Shown here: piece by piece, positions 9,231-19,050 of the stretch
How positions within the stretch are numbered: the stretch's first letter is position 1
Layout of the letters: each line of letters starts with the position of its first letter
Assembly (NCBI RefSeq): GCF_918797505.1
Contig: NC_092800.1
Coordinates: 44,075,864 to 44,139,863, forward strand
Direction: 5' to 3'
Length of the DNA: 64,000 nt
Source of the DNA: Bemisia tabaci
Taxonomy: Eukaryota; Arthropoda; Insecta; Hemiptera; Aleyrodidae
Position numbers and translations under genes: made by a program
Notes under the pieces: generated by a model
Told to the model about the DNA's origin: nothing
The model's input: the letters and a program-made list of their open reading frames with translations, nothing else
The model's database searches: none

Positions 9231-11602
9231 TATGATGACCCATGTCTCCAGTAAAAATCTTAGCTTGAGGATACGTCTGGTTAGAAATACAGCGTTGACA
9301 AGTTTCCATATTTAAGCTTTAAAGATTATCGTATTATCAAGTATCTTATTTTCTGTAAACAACTGTCATTGGATGTTTCGTGATATTTTAAGACATTTTA
9401 TCAACAGTCAGTGTACATTTTTCTAAAAAAATACGTTAATAATAAATAATTTTCCTACGTTAATGCTGTTGATTCCGTTGATACAACGTTGCAAACTTGA
9501 CATCACAGACCTATAAAAATGCTCATTTTGTTCCGTTTTTGAATTAAAAAACGAACTTATTGAGCACCTAAAGGTATGATAATGTGGTTTAGCTGAAATT
9601 CTATGAGAAGATTAGTCTTGTGTAAAAGTTTTACCGCGAGTGTAAGTATAGATCTAACGATACAGCGTTGCAAAGTTTATGTATATAAGCTTTAAAAATG
9701 TTTTTATTTTTAAGTTCAGTGTTTGTTTGTTTGTTTTTGTTTTTTTTTTTATTAAATAAACCATAAACGTTATCTGCAGATGTAAGATTGATTTGTAGTG
9801 ATACAGCGTTGCCAAGCTTACAATTTTGAACTCAACGAAATATGATTTTTTTAAATTTTTTTTTCCAGTTTAAGATAAAATCAATGGGTATTATCCCTCA
9901 TATCAATCCAAAATATCAAGGTCTGATGTCTGTTCCAAGTGACAATTGGTTTTTGCAATAATATTTTCGCCAAGTTTATTCACAATTCTCTCCAAGCAAT
10001 AAATAATAGACGATTTTAAAATAAAGATGTTTCCAGTAGTTATTTGATTTTGCTTATTTTTTTATTTACATTGACTTTTTTTCTTTCATTTTTATATGAC
10101 TTTCTACCGTACATTATTTTTCATTTTTTTTATTTTTATTTTTTATAGTTTTTTATCTTCTTCCTTCAAAATATTTTATTCATGTGATGCTTCAGTATCA
10201 GTCCTGTCTTGCCTTCAAATATATAGAAAACGCCTAAACATAATGCCAATTTTAAACTTTCACCCTCCAAAAGTCATATTTAAATAATTTTAAAATTCTC
10301 TCTTAAGGAGGCGTCTGGGTTTTTTATACATTAACGCAATTGAGATTTAAATATTCTATTTAGGTTTCAAATTATATTTTATTGTTTTGTTGGTGTATTT
10401 ATTATTTTTCGTTCATTTAATTTACTTTGCATTTTTTCCCCCTTTTTTTCCCTTCTTTTTAATATTTTCAAATTTTCCATTCTTACGTTCAACATACTCA
10501 GTTTTTAATGCATAATGAATGTATCGTCTATATCGAGATTTTTTTTCTACTTAAAAAAACCCAAACGCCTCTATATTCTATGTTAGTTTCTTCATTACAC
10601 CTAAAAAAGGTTGAATTTGCAACTAAGTCTAGGCAGAATATTTCAGATCTTGAAAGCAACGCTAATGCTGAATCATCCATTGTATTCCAAATATCCTCTG
10701 GAATTACATTTTAAAGTAAAATAACTATTGGAAGTATCCTTACTTTTAACTAATTTTATACAATCGAATGTTAAAAGAAAAGCAGATAAAATTTGCAACG
10801 ATGTTATTTTAATGCAATTGTCACCCAGGATCAACATAAAGCCTCCACATTTCGCTTCACATTATTAACCATTAACTCATATTGTATCATGTCTCCAATA
10901 CAATAACAAGAAAAAGTAGACATTTTCATAGATGAAAGATGTAAACTTCGCAACGCTGTATTGCCCAAAATTATCGTATACTGATTAAATCTATGCGATA
11001 CGTCTAAACTTTGCAACGCTGCACTGCCTAAAATTATCGTATACTGATATAAATTTTACCATGAGTCTGCGAGTATCTCTAATTGTATATTATATGTCTC
11101 AAATACTGCTACAACATACAAAACTATAACAAATGGGTATTTTTAAAGGACAAGAATGTAATTTTTGCAACGTTGTACTGCTATTAACGGCTCATCCACA
11201 ATTTGAAACTTTCACTACGGATTTTCTTATAATTTTTCAGTTACGCGTCATGTTTACTTGAAACTTACATTACTTGTTACTTACATTACTTTGAAATTGG
11301 CTTTAGGAAGAAATTCTTCAAAAATATGAGGATTTTTAAGACTCAAACATGCAAACTTTGCAACGCTGTAGCTCCAAAACCAATGACGTGGCGTGAATTG
11401 CGAAATATCGATTGTCATGCCATTTAAACCTATGAAAAAGGATTGATAGACAGGATGTTCACAGCGAACACCTTAATAATCGATTCTTTACCATAGCTTT
11501 AAATGGCATGAGAATCGATACATCGCAATTCACGCCACGCCACTGTTCAAAACCAAACGTATCCTCAAGCTAAAATTTTTACCGGAGGCTTGTCTCATCA
11601 TA
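9231..11602. mobile_element. 2.4-kb foldback element with repeated boxes in both arms
   Basis: The outer ends are inverted copies: GAGGATACGTCTGGTT near 9267 on the left mirrors AACCAAACGTATCCTC near 11556 on the right. Each arm repeats a box like TACAGCGTTGCAAAGTTT. On the left these are near 9290, 9479, 9659 and 9797. On the right, inverted, they are near 11361, 11168, 11021 and 10949. The middle is AT-rich (A/T runs, 9730-10560) without a transposase-like frame. Arms made of repeated units resemble Drosophila FB elements in plan, though no homology is claimed. Confidence 0.6.
11381..11545. mobile_element. Family A hAT-like MITE, copy 2, nested in the foldback's right arm
   Basis: The ends are CAATGACGTGGCGTG and CACGCCACGCCACTG. 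The flanks are TCCAAAAC (11373-11380) and TTCAAAAC (11546-11553), 7 of 8 identical, an 8-bp target duplication. It interrupts the right arm of the surrounding foldback. The left arm lacks it and supplies the empty site. Confidence 0.82.
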
Positions 11603-11649
11603 AGGTTTCATTTCGGTCACGTACGAATGAAATCTCCGGGTTTCAAAAA

Positions 11650-11775
11650 AGGTCGCTCCCCTGACATAAGGACGTATCTCACTTTTCACATGAACCGCAG
11701 AGAGCATGGATTTGAATGTGTCCCAGGGCTCACGAGGAAATTGAGATTCGCCCCTTCGTCAGAGGAGCGACGAAA
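11650..11775. mobile_element. Family M small palindrome, copy 1
   Basis: The ends carry TCGCTCCCCTGACATAAGG and the inverted TTCGTCAGAGGAGCGACGAAA. It is about 126 bp and fully palindromic. Other copies lie at 12506, 27452, 38206, 57604 and, diverged, 63100. Confidence 0.7.
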
Positions 11776-11823
11776 CGGGGCCACTCATTGGGAGGCTTTT
11801 TAATCTATTTTCCCCCCTCAATT

Positions 11824-11962
11824 GGACTGCATTTTGCAATTTGGAACTATAAATTCTGGCCCGGTTTAAAAAAAACGCATGTGCCATTAATATCCCTATG
11901 CACATAAGTGTTTTTTTTCAGATGAGCCAGAATTTATAGTTCCAAATTCCAAAATGCAGTCC
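11824..11962. mobile_element. Family E MITE with AATT target duplication
   Basis: The ends are GGACTGCATTTTGCAATT and AAATTCCAAAATGCAGTCC, flanked by AATT at 11820-11823 and 11963-11966. The arms share GGAACTATAAATTCTGG, inverted on the right. Confidence 0.8.
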
Positions 11963-11966
11963 AATT

Positions 11967-12355
11967 CGTTGTTACCTCCCACGAAAGAACATAACTACAT
12001 TTGGATTACATTTTGCAATAAGGAACCACTATTTCTGACTCTTCCATAAAACCACCGTTCTGCACAGGGAAACCAATGGCATATACGTTGTTTCTAAAAT
12101 GAGCCAGAAATAGTGGTTCCTTTTTGCAAAATGTGGTCCTTTTCATTGTTGCCAGATTTCGCCTCGTAAATTTGAATTTGTAAAGGAAAATGTTAGGTAT
12201 TAATTGTACATTTCACTGATTTTTCCGCTGATCTCATGAAAAACAAAAATAAATTTTGGATAAAGATTTCGCTTTCTCGTGTTTGTGAAAAATTGAATTC
12301 TTTGAATCAATTTAACAACCTTGGAATGGAGTTACGTTTCTTCGTCCGGGAAATG
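11967..12355. mobile_element. Family AA palindromic element, copy 2, split by a family E insertion
   Basis: The outer arms match copy 1: ACGAAAGAACATAACTACATT on the left and GGAGTTACGTTTCTTCGTCC on the right. An E element at 12003-12139 interrupts the left arm. Copy 1 (8108) shows the uninterrupted sequence. Confidence 0.65.
12003..12139. mobile_element. Family E MITE nested in family AA
   Basis: The ends are GGATTACATTTTGCAATA and TTTTTGCAAAATGTGGTCC. The flanks are ATTT and TTTT (3 of 4 match). The uninterrupted AA copy at 8108 confirms that this is an insertion. Confidence 0.75.
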
Positions 12356-12505
12356 ACAAAAACTGAAGCTGAATCCTGTCGTAGCGAATTCAGTGAATAG
12401 TTTATTCTGCAGAATCTTGGAAAAATAAGACAGTTTCAAGGCATTATGTTCCGTAGTTCTGCAGTATTACAGAAACAGAACATCAGGAAAAACTAAGCAT
12501 CGTCA

Positions 12506-12686
12506 AATCGTCGCTCCTCTGACGTAAGGGCGTATCTAGATTTTTGCATGAGCCTTAGAAAGCATAGAGTTATACGGAGCACAGGGGTCACGTAGAAATC
12601 ATGTTACGCCCCTACGTCAGAGAAGCGACGAAATGTAGCCTGTAGAAATCATGTTACGCCCTTACGTCAGAGAAGCGACGAAATGT
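12506..12686. mobile_element. Family M palindrome, copy 2, with duplicated right end
   Basis: A full M element at 12506-12634, then a second copy of its last 45-50 bp (GAAATCATGTTACGCCC...GAAGCGACGAAATGTAG) to 12686. The repeat of the right end in tandem suggests slippage or unequal exchange after insertion. Confidence 0.65.
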
Positions 12687-12706
12687 AGTTAAGTTGATTC
12701 TACGTA

Positions 12707-13065
12707 CACGGAGAAAAAAAACTCGTGCGCGGGACCCGAAGTTTAGGTCATATGCATCCCTGAAGTTTTCGGATTGAGCATCTGAACACTTTGGGTCTAG
12801 CTGTCGATGCTCGGATCACACAGCTGAAACTTCAGTTCTTACATCTGAAGTAATTCAGGTGTGAGAACCGAAGTTTTTCAGATGTGAGAGCCGAAGTTGT
12901 TGAGGTGTGAAAACCGAAGTACTTCAGATGTAAGAGCTGAAGTTTCAGATGTGTGATCCAAACCTCAGCAGCTGGACCTAAAGTGTTCAGATGCTCAATC
13001 CGAAAACTTCAGAGATCCATATGACCTAAACTTCGGGTCCCACGCACGAAGTTTTTTTCTCCGTG
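12707..13065. mobile_element. Family N palindrome, copy 1 (CACNG group), TA duplication
   Basis: The ends are CACGGAGAAAAAAACT and TTTTTTTCTCCGTG, flanked by TA on both sides (12705-12706 and 13066-13067). The arms share GGGACCCGAAGTTTAGGTCATATG. The centre contains short repeats of the type GAACCGAAGTTTTTCAGATGTG. Copy 2 is at 44909-45217. Confidence 0.75.
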
Positions 13066-13068
13066 TAA

Positions 13069-13430
13069 AATCGCCCGAATGATGACAGCGGCGATGATCA
13101 GCGTTGAAGAAGAATGATGGGCTTGTAGGACAAAGCGCGTAAGTGCAGTTTTTGCTACCTCGAGAAATATGTGTTTGAAGTTTTGAAATTACATGGATCC
13201 TTATGGCGGAAAGAAAGTTCATACTGACTTTTTGAAGCTGAAAAATTGAAATTTGAGAGGGAATTTTTCACAAAACATGCACTTAGAGTAGTTTTACTTG
13301 AAATCATTAAAATCTGAACTTTTTCCAAAACTGCACTTATGCGCCTTGTCCTCCAAGCCCATATGCCAATATGGCCCATATGCCAACAAGCCAATATTTT
13401 AGCAGCCCATTTCAAAAATTGAAATTATTG
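13069..13430. mobile_element. Family AB element, copy 1
   Basis: The inverted blocks GGGCTTGTAGGACAAAGCGC and GCGCCTTGTCCTCCAAGCCC bracket one 150-bp core that contains TGGCGGAAAGAAAGTTC. The same element with three cores lies at 13909-14553. It follows family N directly. Confidence 0.6.
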
Positions 13431-13456
13431 ACGGTAACCGATTCATCAGAAGTTGA

Positions 13457-13888
13457 GGTGATTCGATGAACGCCATATTTTGTGCCAGAACGACATGCGA
13501 AATATCGTGTCGATTGGTTTCATTTTTTCAGCTACTCGTCATTTTTCTCGAATTTTGAGATCTCAATTCTGTTGTCAGGAGACTAGAGCACTCGCTTACC
13601 AATTTTAACAATGAAATTCAACGTAATAAAGGCGTGGTTTTTTTAGAGAGAAAATATCGCATTCGAGTGCACTTTCGATATCAGTATCGAATGCGATGTT
13701 TTCTCTCCAAAACAACCACGCCTTTATTAAATTGAATTTCATTGTTAAAATTGGTAAGTAAGTGCTTTAGTCTCCTGACAACAGAATTGCGATCTCAAAA
13801 TTCGAGTAAAATGACGAGTAGCTGATAAAATCTGATGCGATATATCGCATGCCATTCTGACTCAAAATATGGCGTCCATCGAATCACC
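13457..13888. mobile_element. Family D palindrome (piggyBac-like target), copy 1
   Basis: The ends are GGTGATTCGATGAACGCC and GGCGTCCATCGAATCACC. The arms are about 200 bp and share GAGATCTCAATTCTGTTGTC-type and AAAGGCGTGGTT blocks around a short centre with ATCGCATTCGA. It is flanked by TTGA and TTAT, degraded forms of the TTAA seen at the best copy (18277). It sits between the two AB copies. Confidence 0.72.
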
Positions 13889-13908
13889 TTATAAATTGAT
13901 TTTACCTA

Positions 13909-14553
13909 AAATCGCCTGAATGATGACAGCGGCGATGATCAGCGCTAAGGAAGAATGAGAGGCTTGTAGGACAAAGCGCGTAAGTGCAATTTTTGCTACC
14001 TGGAGAAATATTTGTTTGAAGTCTCGAAATTACATGGATCCTTAAGGCGGAAAGAAAGTTTAAACTGACTTTTTGAAGTTTAAAAATTGAAATTTGAGGG
14101 GGAATTTTCCACAAAATATGCACTAAGACTAGTTTTACTTGAAATCATTATCGAGAAATATGTGTTTGAAGTCTCAAAATTACACGGATCCTCATGGCGG
14201 AAAGAAAGTTCAAACTGACTTTTTGAAGCTTAAAAATTGAAATTTGAGAGGGAATTTTCCACAAAATATGCACTAAGACTAGTTTTACTTGAAATCATTA
14301 TCGAGAAATATGTATTTGAAGTCTCAAAATTATACGGATATTTATGGCGGAAAGAAAGTTCAAACTGACTTTTTGAAGCTTAAAAATTGAAATTTGGGAG
14401 GGAATTTTTCACAGAAATGCATTAAGACTAGTTTTACTTGAAATCGTCAAATTCTAATTTTTTTTAAAAACTGCACTTTTGCGCCTTGTCCTCCAAGCCC
14501 TTCAAATATTTTGGCAGCCCATTTCAAAAATTGAAATTATTGACAGTATTCCA
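13909..14553. mobile_element. Family AB element, copy 2, core triplicated
   Basis: The outer inverted blocks are as in copy 1 (13069). The core occurs three times in tandem, at 14001, 14151 and 14301, with a period of exactly 150 bp. Each unit runs from GAGAAATATGTGTTTGAAGT to TTACTTGAAATCATTA. The third unit is the most diverged. Unequal crossing-over within a MITE core is the likely origin. Confidence 0.75.
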
Positions 14554-14929
14554 TTCAATAGGAGTTAATTATTGAAGTTGGACAGATCTTACCGTGATGA
14601 TGTGATGATCTGCAAGGTCAGGAACAGCTCTGATGCAGAATGAAGATTTTCATCTTCGTGTCTCGTTTTGTCGAATCCTGACGGAACCAGAAAATATTGG
14701 CTGCAAAAAAAAAATGAAACAATATTAGAGATAAATTCAACAAAGAATTGTTATAAATTGTCTATTATACGGAGTTAAACCATTCTCAAGTAACACAGCT
14801 CGACAAAATATTGAAATAATGTTGCAAAGTAATGGAATTAAACTGCAATTTTTATACCATAAAATTACACTACTCTTACATAATTTGGTCGATAAAAAAC
14901 GATTTTTAACGATTAAGAAATTTGACATT
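14554..14929. other. No recognised feature
   Basis: AT-rich sequence between families AB and C. An A-run lies near 14706. Nothing else was seen. Confidence 0.5.
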
Positions 14930-15180
14930 GATGGCTTAAGTGCACAACCACTCGTTGCCGTTTGCGACTTTGCAGACTTCCTGCCGTACTTCATTTTATC
15001 TTAGGATAATTGGTCCACCTAATTTCTCGAAAACTTCCGTGATTTTTCTTCTCCGTTTGCAAAATATTTTTTAAAAATTTCAAGCTATGAAGTTTGCTTG
15101 TTGCTCTTAGAAAAAATACAATAAAAGTGGAATGTTTGCAACGCCGCAATATAGATACGTGGTTTTGCACTTTAGCCATC
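14930..15180. mobile_element. Family C palindromic element, copy 1
   Basis: The ends are GATGGCTTAAGTGCACAACC and GGTTTTGCACTTTAGCCATC. The arms share TTTGCGACTTTGCAGAC / GTTTGCAACGCCGCA-like blocks. The core has TTTCAAGCTATGAAG, seen again in the copies at 18719 and 62391. Non-coding. Confidence 0.7.
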
Positions 15181-15590
15181 TCGTGAAGAAATTAGGCAAT
15201 TCGCAATTGCAAAAAAATTGCAACACATTTCAAAAAGCGGAATATCTTCAAGTAGTAAAATAACAACATGCACAACACTTTGATCGTTGCCAGTAACTGC
15301 TATTTTTTTGAGCCGACTTGAGTTGTAGGATAAATCTTAGCACTGCACTTCCCTAAGATACAAGGCATATGATTCTTGCTGCAGTTACGATATATTAAAA
15401 TAATTTTTTTTCAAATGAACGAGTACAAAACCTCTTAGACTGGCCCTTAAGACGCCATATGATCGGGCCAACGTTTTTGATTTCCTCTCAAAGCCTCTAC
15501 TCTGTTAACCCCAGTCTCCTTCTTAAAAAGAACCATTTAGTCCCTGTGGCTATAAAAAAGGCCCAAAACAGCCACAGAAAAACCTCAAAA
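15181..15590. other. No recognised feature
   Basis: Ordinary AT-rich sequence. No repeat copy or coding signal was identified. Confidence 0.5.
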
Positions 15591-15594
15591 TTAA

Positions 15595-15686
15595 GGTGAT
15601 TCGATGGACGCCATTTTTTGTGTCAGAGCGACGTGCGATGTATCGCATTGATTCGTTCCATAATTTCAACTACTTGTCATTTTTAC
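15595..15686 (+). mobile_element. Family D fragment (left arm only)
   Basis: Begins TTAA then GGTGATTCGATGGACGCC and follows the D left arm to about TACTTGTCATTTTTACT. It then breaks into the next repeat. The right arm is absent, so this is a truncated copy. Confidence 0.65.
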
Positions 15687-16515
15687 TTTCTCGCTCCCAT
15701 AGGGTAGAGAGGAAGTATTGTCATCCTCCAAAAAAAAAAAAAAAAAAAAGTTGAAATTTCATCATTTCTAGACGTTTTAAGGTCCCAGGAGTAAAAATAA
15801 CCATACTTGAAAAAATGTGTGTCCGTCCGTGTGGCGTCCCCCAAATCTGTCTACAGCGATATCTCAGAATCTATCTGTTCGATTTCATTCAAAATTGGCA
15901 CAGGACACCATATCTATGGTCTCCTTATGCACGTTCAACGATTTTGAGGTACGCTAAAATTTGGGGGGGCTACGCTCAATTGTCCATTTTTAGCAAAATC
16001 ACACGGAAAGCTCATTTTGAAAGACTGTAAATTTTGAAAAATGTCTTTAATTCTTTAACAATGGGCATCAAGCACATCACCTGGGTCATTAATTTAAGTT
16101 CCAAAAAGATCTTTGGACTAAACTCAAAATTCAAGAGATACGAGGCCCAAAAGTAGGGCACTTTGCTCCGCGAAACAGCTCATTTTCAAGGACTGTAAAT
16201 TTGAAAAAAAATAAAATAAAATGCCTTCAATTCTTCGAAAGTTGGCATCAGAGCACCACCTGGTTCATTAATTTAAGTTCCTACGAGGTCTTTGGACTAA
16301 ACTAAAAATTGAAGGGTTACGCGTCATATAGCGAGGAGAGCACTTCGGTCACACGGAGAGCTCATGGACTGTAGATTTTGAAAAAATGCCTTTAATTCTT
16401 TGAAAGTTGGCTCAAAAGCACCATCTGAGTCATTAATTTAAGTTCCTAAAGGATTCATGGACTAATCTCATAATTGCAGAGGGGCCGATAGGAAACGCTC
16501 AATTCTCTGATAAAT
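15687..16515 (+). repeat. Dispersed repeat with CTCGCTCCCATAGGGTAG start and about 175-bp triplication
   Basis: Starts TTTCTCGCTCCCATAGGG, has an A-run (about 15731-15748) and the block GTGTCCGTCCGTGTGG. From about 16009 a unit of roughly 170-180 bp occurs three times. Each unit carries GAGCTCAT, GACTGTAAATTTTGAAAAA, CACCTGGGTCATTAATTTAAG and GGACTAAACTC. The units are diverged and no frame is conserved. It is treated as an old dispersed repeat. Confidence 0.6.
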
Positions 16516-17487
16516 GAGTCGGAGCGCTTCTAGATAATAGCAGCAAACGCTTTGAGTCAGGTGAAACCTAGGAATTCAAATGCATTATATAATGCATCAT
16601 ATACTATTTCCAAAATTACTCCGTAGGTAATCACAAAGCAAAATTAGACAACTAATTAGATACATACTCACATTACAAAGGTACTATGAATCATCAAGCT
16701 AACGCCAAGAACTGACACTTAGATCTTTATTAAAAACTAATATGTTTGTTGTTAATGAATTTAGAATCCCGGCAGATTCCATCTTTTGCGGTTCCTTTTT
16801 ACGAGGTACTAAGCACAAATATAATGTAATAATTCGGCACAAATATGACTGATTTAATGCTTGTTAATGAAGGAGGTTATAATTGTTATAACGTGACGTT
16901 TGTTGACTTGTCTCTCGTTGACGTTTGTCGATGGCGCTCTCTATTGTTTTCGCTTTGAGTTACGGGGATACGCGGTAAGGAGATGGCGCTCCTGGCGGGC
17001 GTGTCGTGAACCTTCCAGCAGGTAGATTCGCCCGCCAAATTTAAAATTTGGGAGATGCTAAGCGAAAACCGTTTAGTTTTAAGACTATTTGAACATCGAA
17101 TATTCATTCTACCCATTCAAGTAGATATTTGATGGCTTTTGACCGTGCTTAAGGAGAGATTATAATATAAAATCGTATCTGAAGTATGATGTCAATGAAT
17201 CTAATGGATCCTAATGAATCGTAGAAAAGCTAAGATTTTTACGGATCGCCATCTTTGACAGGAGACTTAGTTAATCAATTACATATTTAATTGAAGATGC
17301 CTCATAAAATCAACAAGTCGAGTCCGAATATATGAATTCACCACATATCGCGAAGACATTTACAATGAAGTTCAATGGTTTGAATAAAAATTTCATAACT
17401 ATTATCCTGTGATCAAAATTCCAATCAAACTTTATGATTTTGTAAAATTGGCAGTATTTTTCTAAATATTCCAGTAAAAGTGTCTAT
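16516..17487. other. Unassigned; contains GATGGCGCT-rich patch
   Basis: Mostly featureless. Near 16930-17040 the motif GATGGCGCTC occurs twice beside GCGGGCG/CGCCCGCC in inverted orientation, which may be a worn element. No gene was recognised. Confidence 0.35.
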
Positions 17488-17640
17488 GCCGGCGCGAAGC
17501 GCCGGCTCGAGCGAGAAAGTCCCGTGCGGTCCCCGCACCAATCCGCTAAGCGGATGGGGGGGCGAAGCCCCCCAAATGCCGGCGCGTAGCGCCGGTACGC
17601 GGCGCGAAGCGCCGCGCATAAATTGGCCGGAGGCCAATTT
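17488..17640. repeat. Array of seven short hairpins, all with 3-nt loops
   Basis: Seven consecutive perfect or near-perfect stem-loops occur in 153 bp. They are 17488-17506 (stem 8, loop GAA), 17524-17538 (6, TCC), 17541-17555 (6, TAA), 17557-17573 (7, GAA), 17578-17596 (7, GTA), 17598-17616 (8, GAA) and 17620-17640 (9, GGA). The array is GC-rich and its flanks are strongly AT-rich. Three hairpins carry the GCGAAGC core, known as an unusually stable DNA mini-hairpin. The array abuts the broken left arm of a family D element. It belongs to no other family here, and its origin is unknown. Confidence 0.8.
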
Positions 17641-17972
17641 TTTTCAAATTTGGAAATCGCTCTTCTGTTGTCATGAGTCTGAAGCATTCATGTTTTGAAT
17701 TTGACTAAGAGGTTTTTTTAGAGGAAAAATATCGCATTCGATACGGATATCAAAACTGCACTGGAATACGATATTTTTCCTCTTAAAAAAATCCTGCCTT
17801 TATGACGTTGAATTTCTTCGTCAAATATTGTGCGTGAATTTTATAGTCTCGTGAAAACAGAAGTGCACTCTCAAAATTCGAAAATAATGACAAGTAGCTA
17901 AAAGAAAGTAACTGATCGATGCGATATATCGCACGCCACTCTGACACAATAAAATGGCGTCCGTCGAATCTT
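17641..17972. mobile_element. Family D palindrome, left arm truncated at the hairpin array
   Basis: The right arm is complete to about GGCGTCCGTCGAATC. The centre ATCGCATTCGATACGG is present. The left arm starts only at the part equivalent to TTTTGAGATC...TTCTGTTGTCA, so about 85 bp of left end is missing where the hairpin array begins. Confidence 0.65.
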
Positions 17973-18272
17973 CTTCAAAAAATTAATTTATTTTCACCTA
18001 ATCCTCTTGAATTCTCTACTAAAATTTTATACGTAGCAAAATCTCCTTGAAAACTATATAATTTTTGGTGATATAAGAATTACCTAATCAACACTAAGGA
18101 GTGTTTGAGTAAAATGACGCCCAAAATTATATTCTAAAACCAAATATCCTAGAAGTCCCTGAAAAAATGATTAATCATGCAACGACAACAAGCATGACTG
18201 GCACAATAGTAACTCCACTGATTGTGAAAAAAATCTCTATAAAACCGCCCACAGGGACTCTCAAATTAGGTA
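17973..18272. other. No recognised feature
   Basis: AT-rich spacer between two D copies. Confidence 0.5.
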
Positions 18273-18276
18273 TTAA

Positions 18277-18716
18277 GGTGATTCGATGGACGCCATATTT
18301 TGTGTCAGAACGGCTTGCGATATATCGCATCAATTGGTTACATTTTTTCAGCTGTTCGTCATTTTTCTCCAATTTTGAGATCGCAATTCTGTTGTCAGGA
18401 GACTAATGCACTCGCTTACCAATTTTAACAATGAAATTCAACTTAATAAAGGCGTGGTTGTTTTGGAGAGAAAACATCGCATTCGATATTGATATCGAAA
18501 CTGCACTCGAATGCGATATTTTCTCTCTAAAAAAACCACGCCTTTATTACGTTGAATTTCTTTGTTAAAATTCGTAAGTGAGTGCTTTAGTCTCCTGACA
18601 ATAGAGTTCCGATCTCAAAATTGGAGAAAAATGACGAGTAGCTGAAAAAATAGAACCAATGGATGCGATATATCGCATGCCTTTCTTACAAAAAATATGT
18701 CGTCCATCGAATCACC
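18277..18716. mobile_element. Family D palindrome with exact TTAA duplication (best copy)
   Basis: The ends are GGTGATTCGATGGACGCC and GACGTCCATCGAATCACC-like (one or two changes), flanked by TTAA at 18273-18276 and 18717-18720. The arms of about 200 bp surround a centre of ATTGATATCGAAACTGC. Insertion into and duplication of TTAA is the rule for piggyBac and some Kolobok elements. No transposase is present. Confidence 0.8.
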
Positions 18717-18718
18717 TT

Positions 18719-19050
18719 AATGGCCAAAGTGCGAAACCACGTAACTCCGTTCTGAACGTCGCAACTTCCTGTCATTATATTTTTTCTGGGGAAAAGTAGT
18801 CAATTTATTTCTTGAAAACCCCTCCTCATTTCTTGATTTATTTTTCCTTATCTCCTTCTTTCATTTATTTTTAATTTTTATTTCCTTTTTTCGTTTTGAT
18901 TTTCTTGATTTTTCTTTTTTTTCTTCTTTTTCTCGGTAAGCAGAATATTCTGTTTAAATTTCAAGCTATACAGTTGACTTATTTTCCCTCGAGAAAATAA
19001 AATGGTAGCAGAAATTTTAATTGAAATGCGCGATTTCGCACTTAAGCCAT
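18719..19050. mobile_element. Family C element, copy 2
   Basis: Starts ATGGCCAAAGTGCGAAACC and ends TTTCGCACTTAAGCCAT. The core has T-rich stretches (18840-18930) and AATTTCAAGCTATACAG. Its left end overlaps the right TTAA of the preceding D element. Confidence 0.68.

Noticed and set aside
14001..14450. Possible CRISPR-like or satellite array
   Set aside because: Only three contiguous 150-bp units without spacers, and a single-unit form exists in the neighbouring element. It is an internal duplication of a MITE core.
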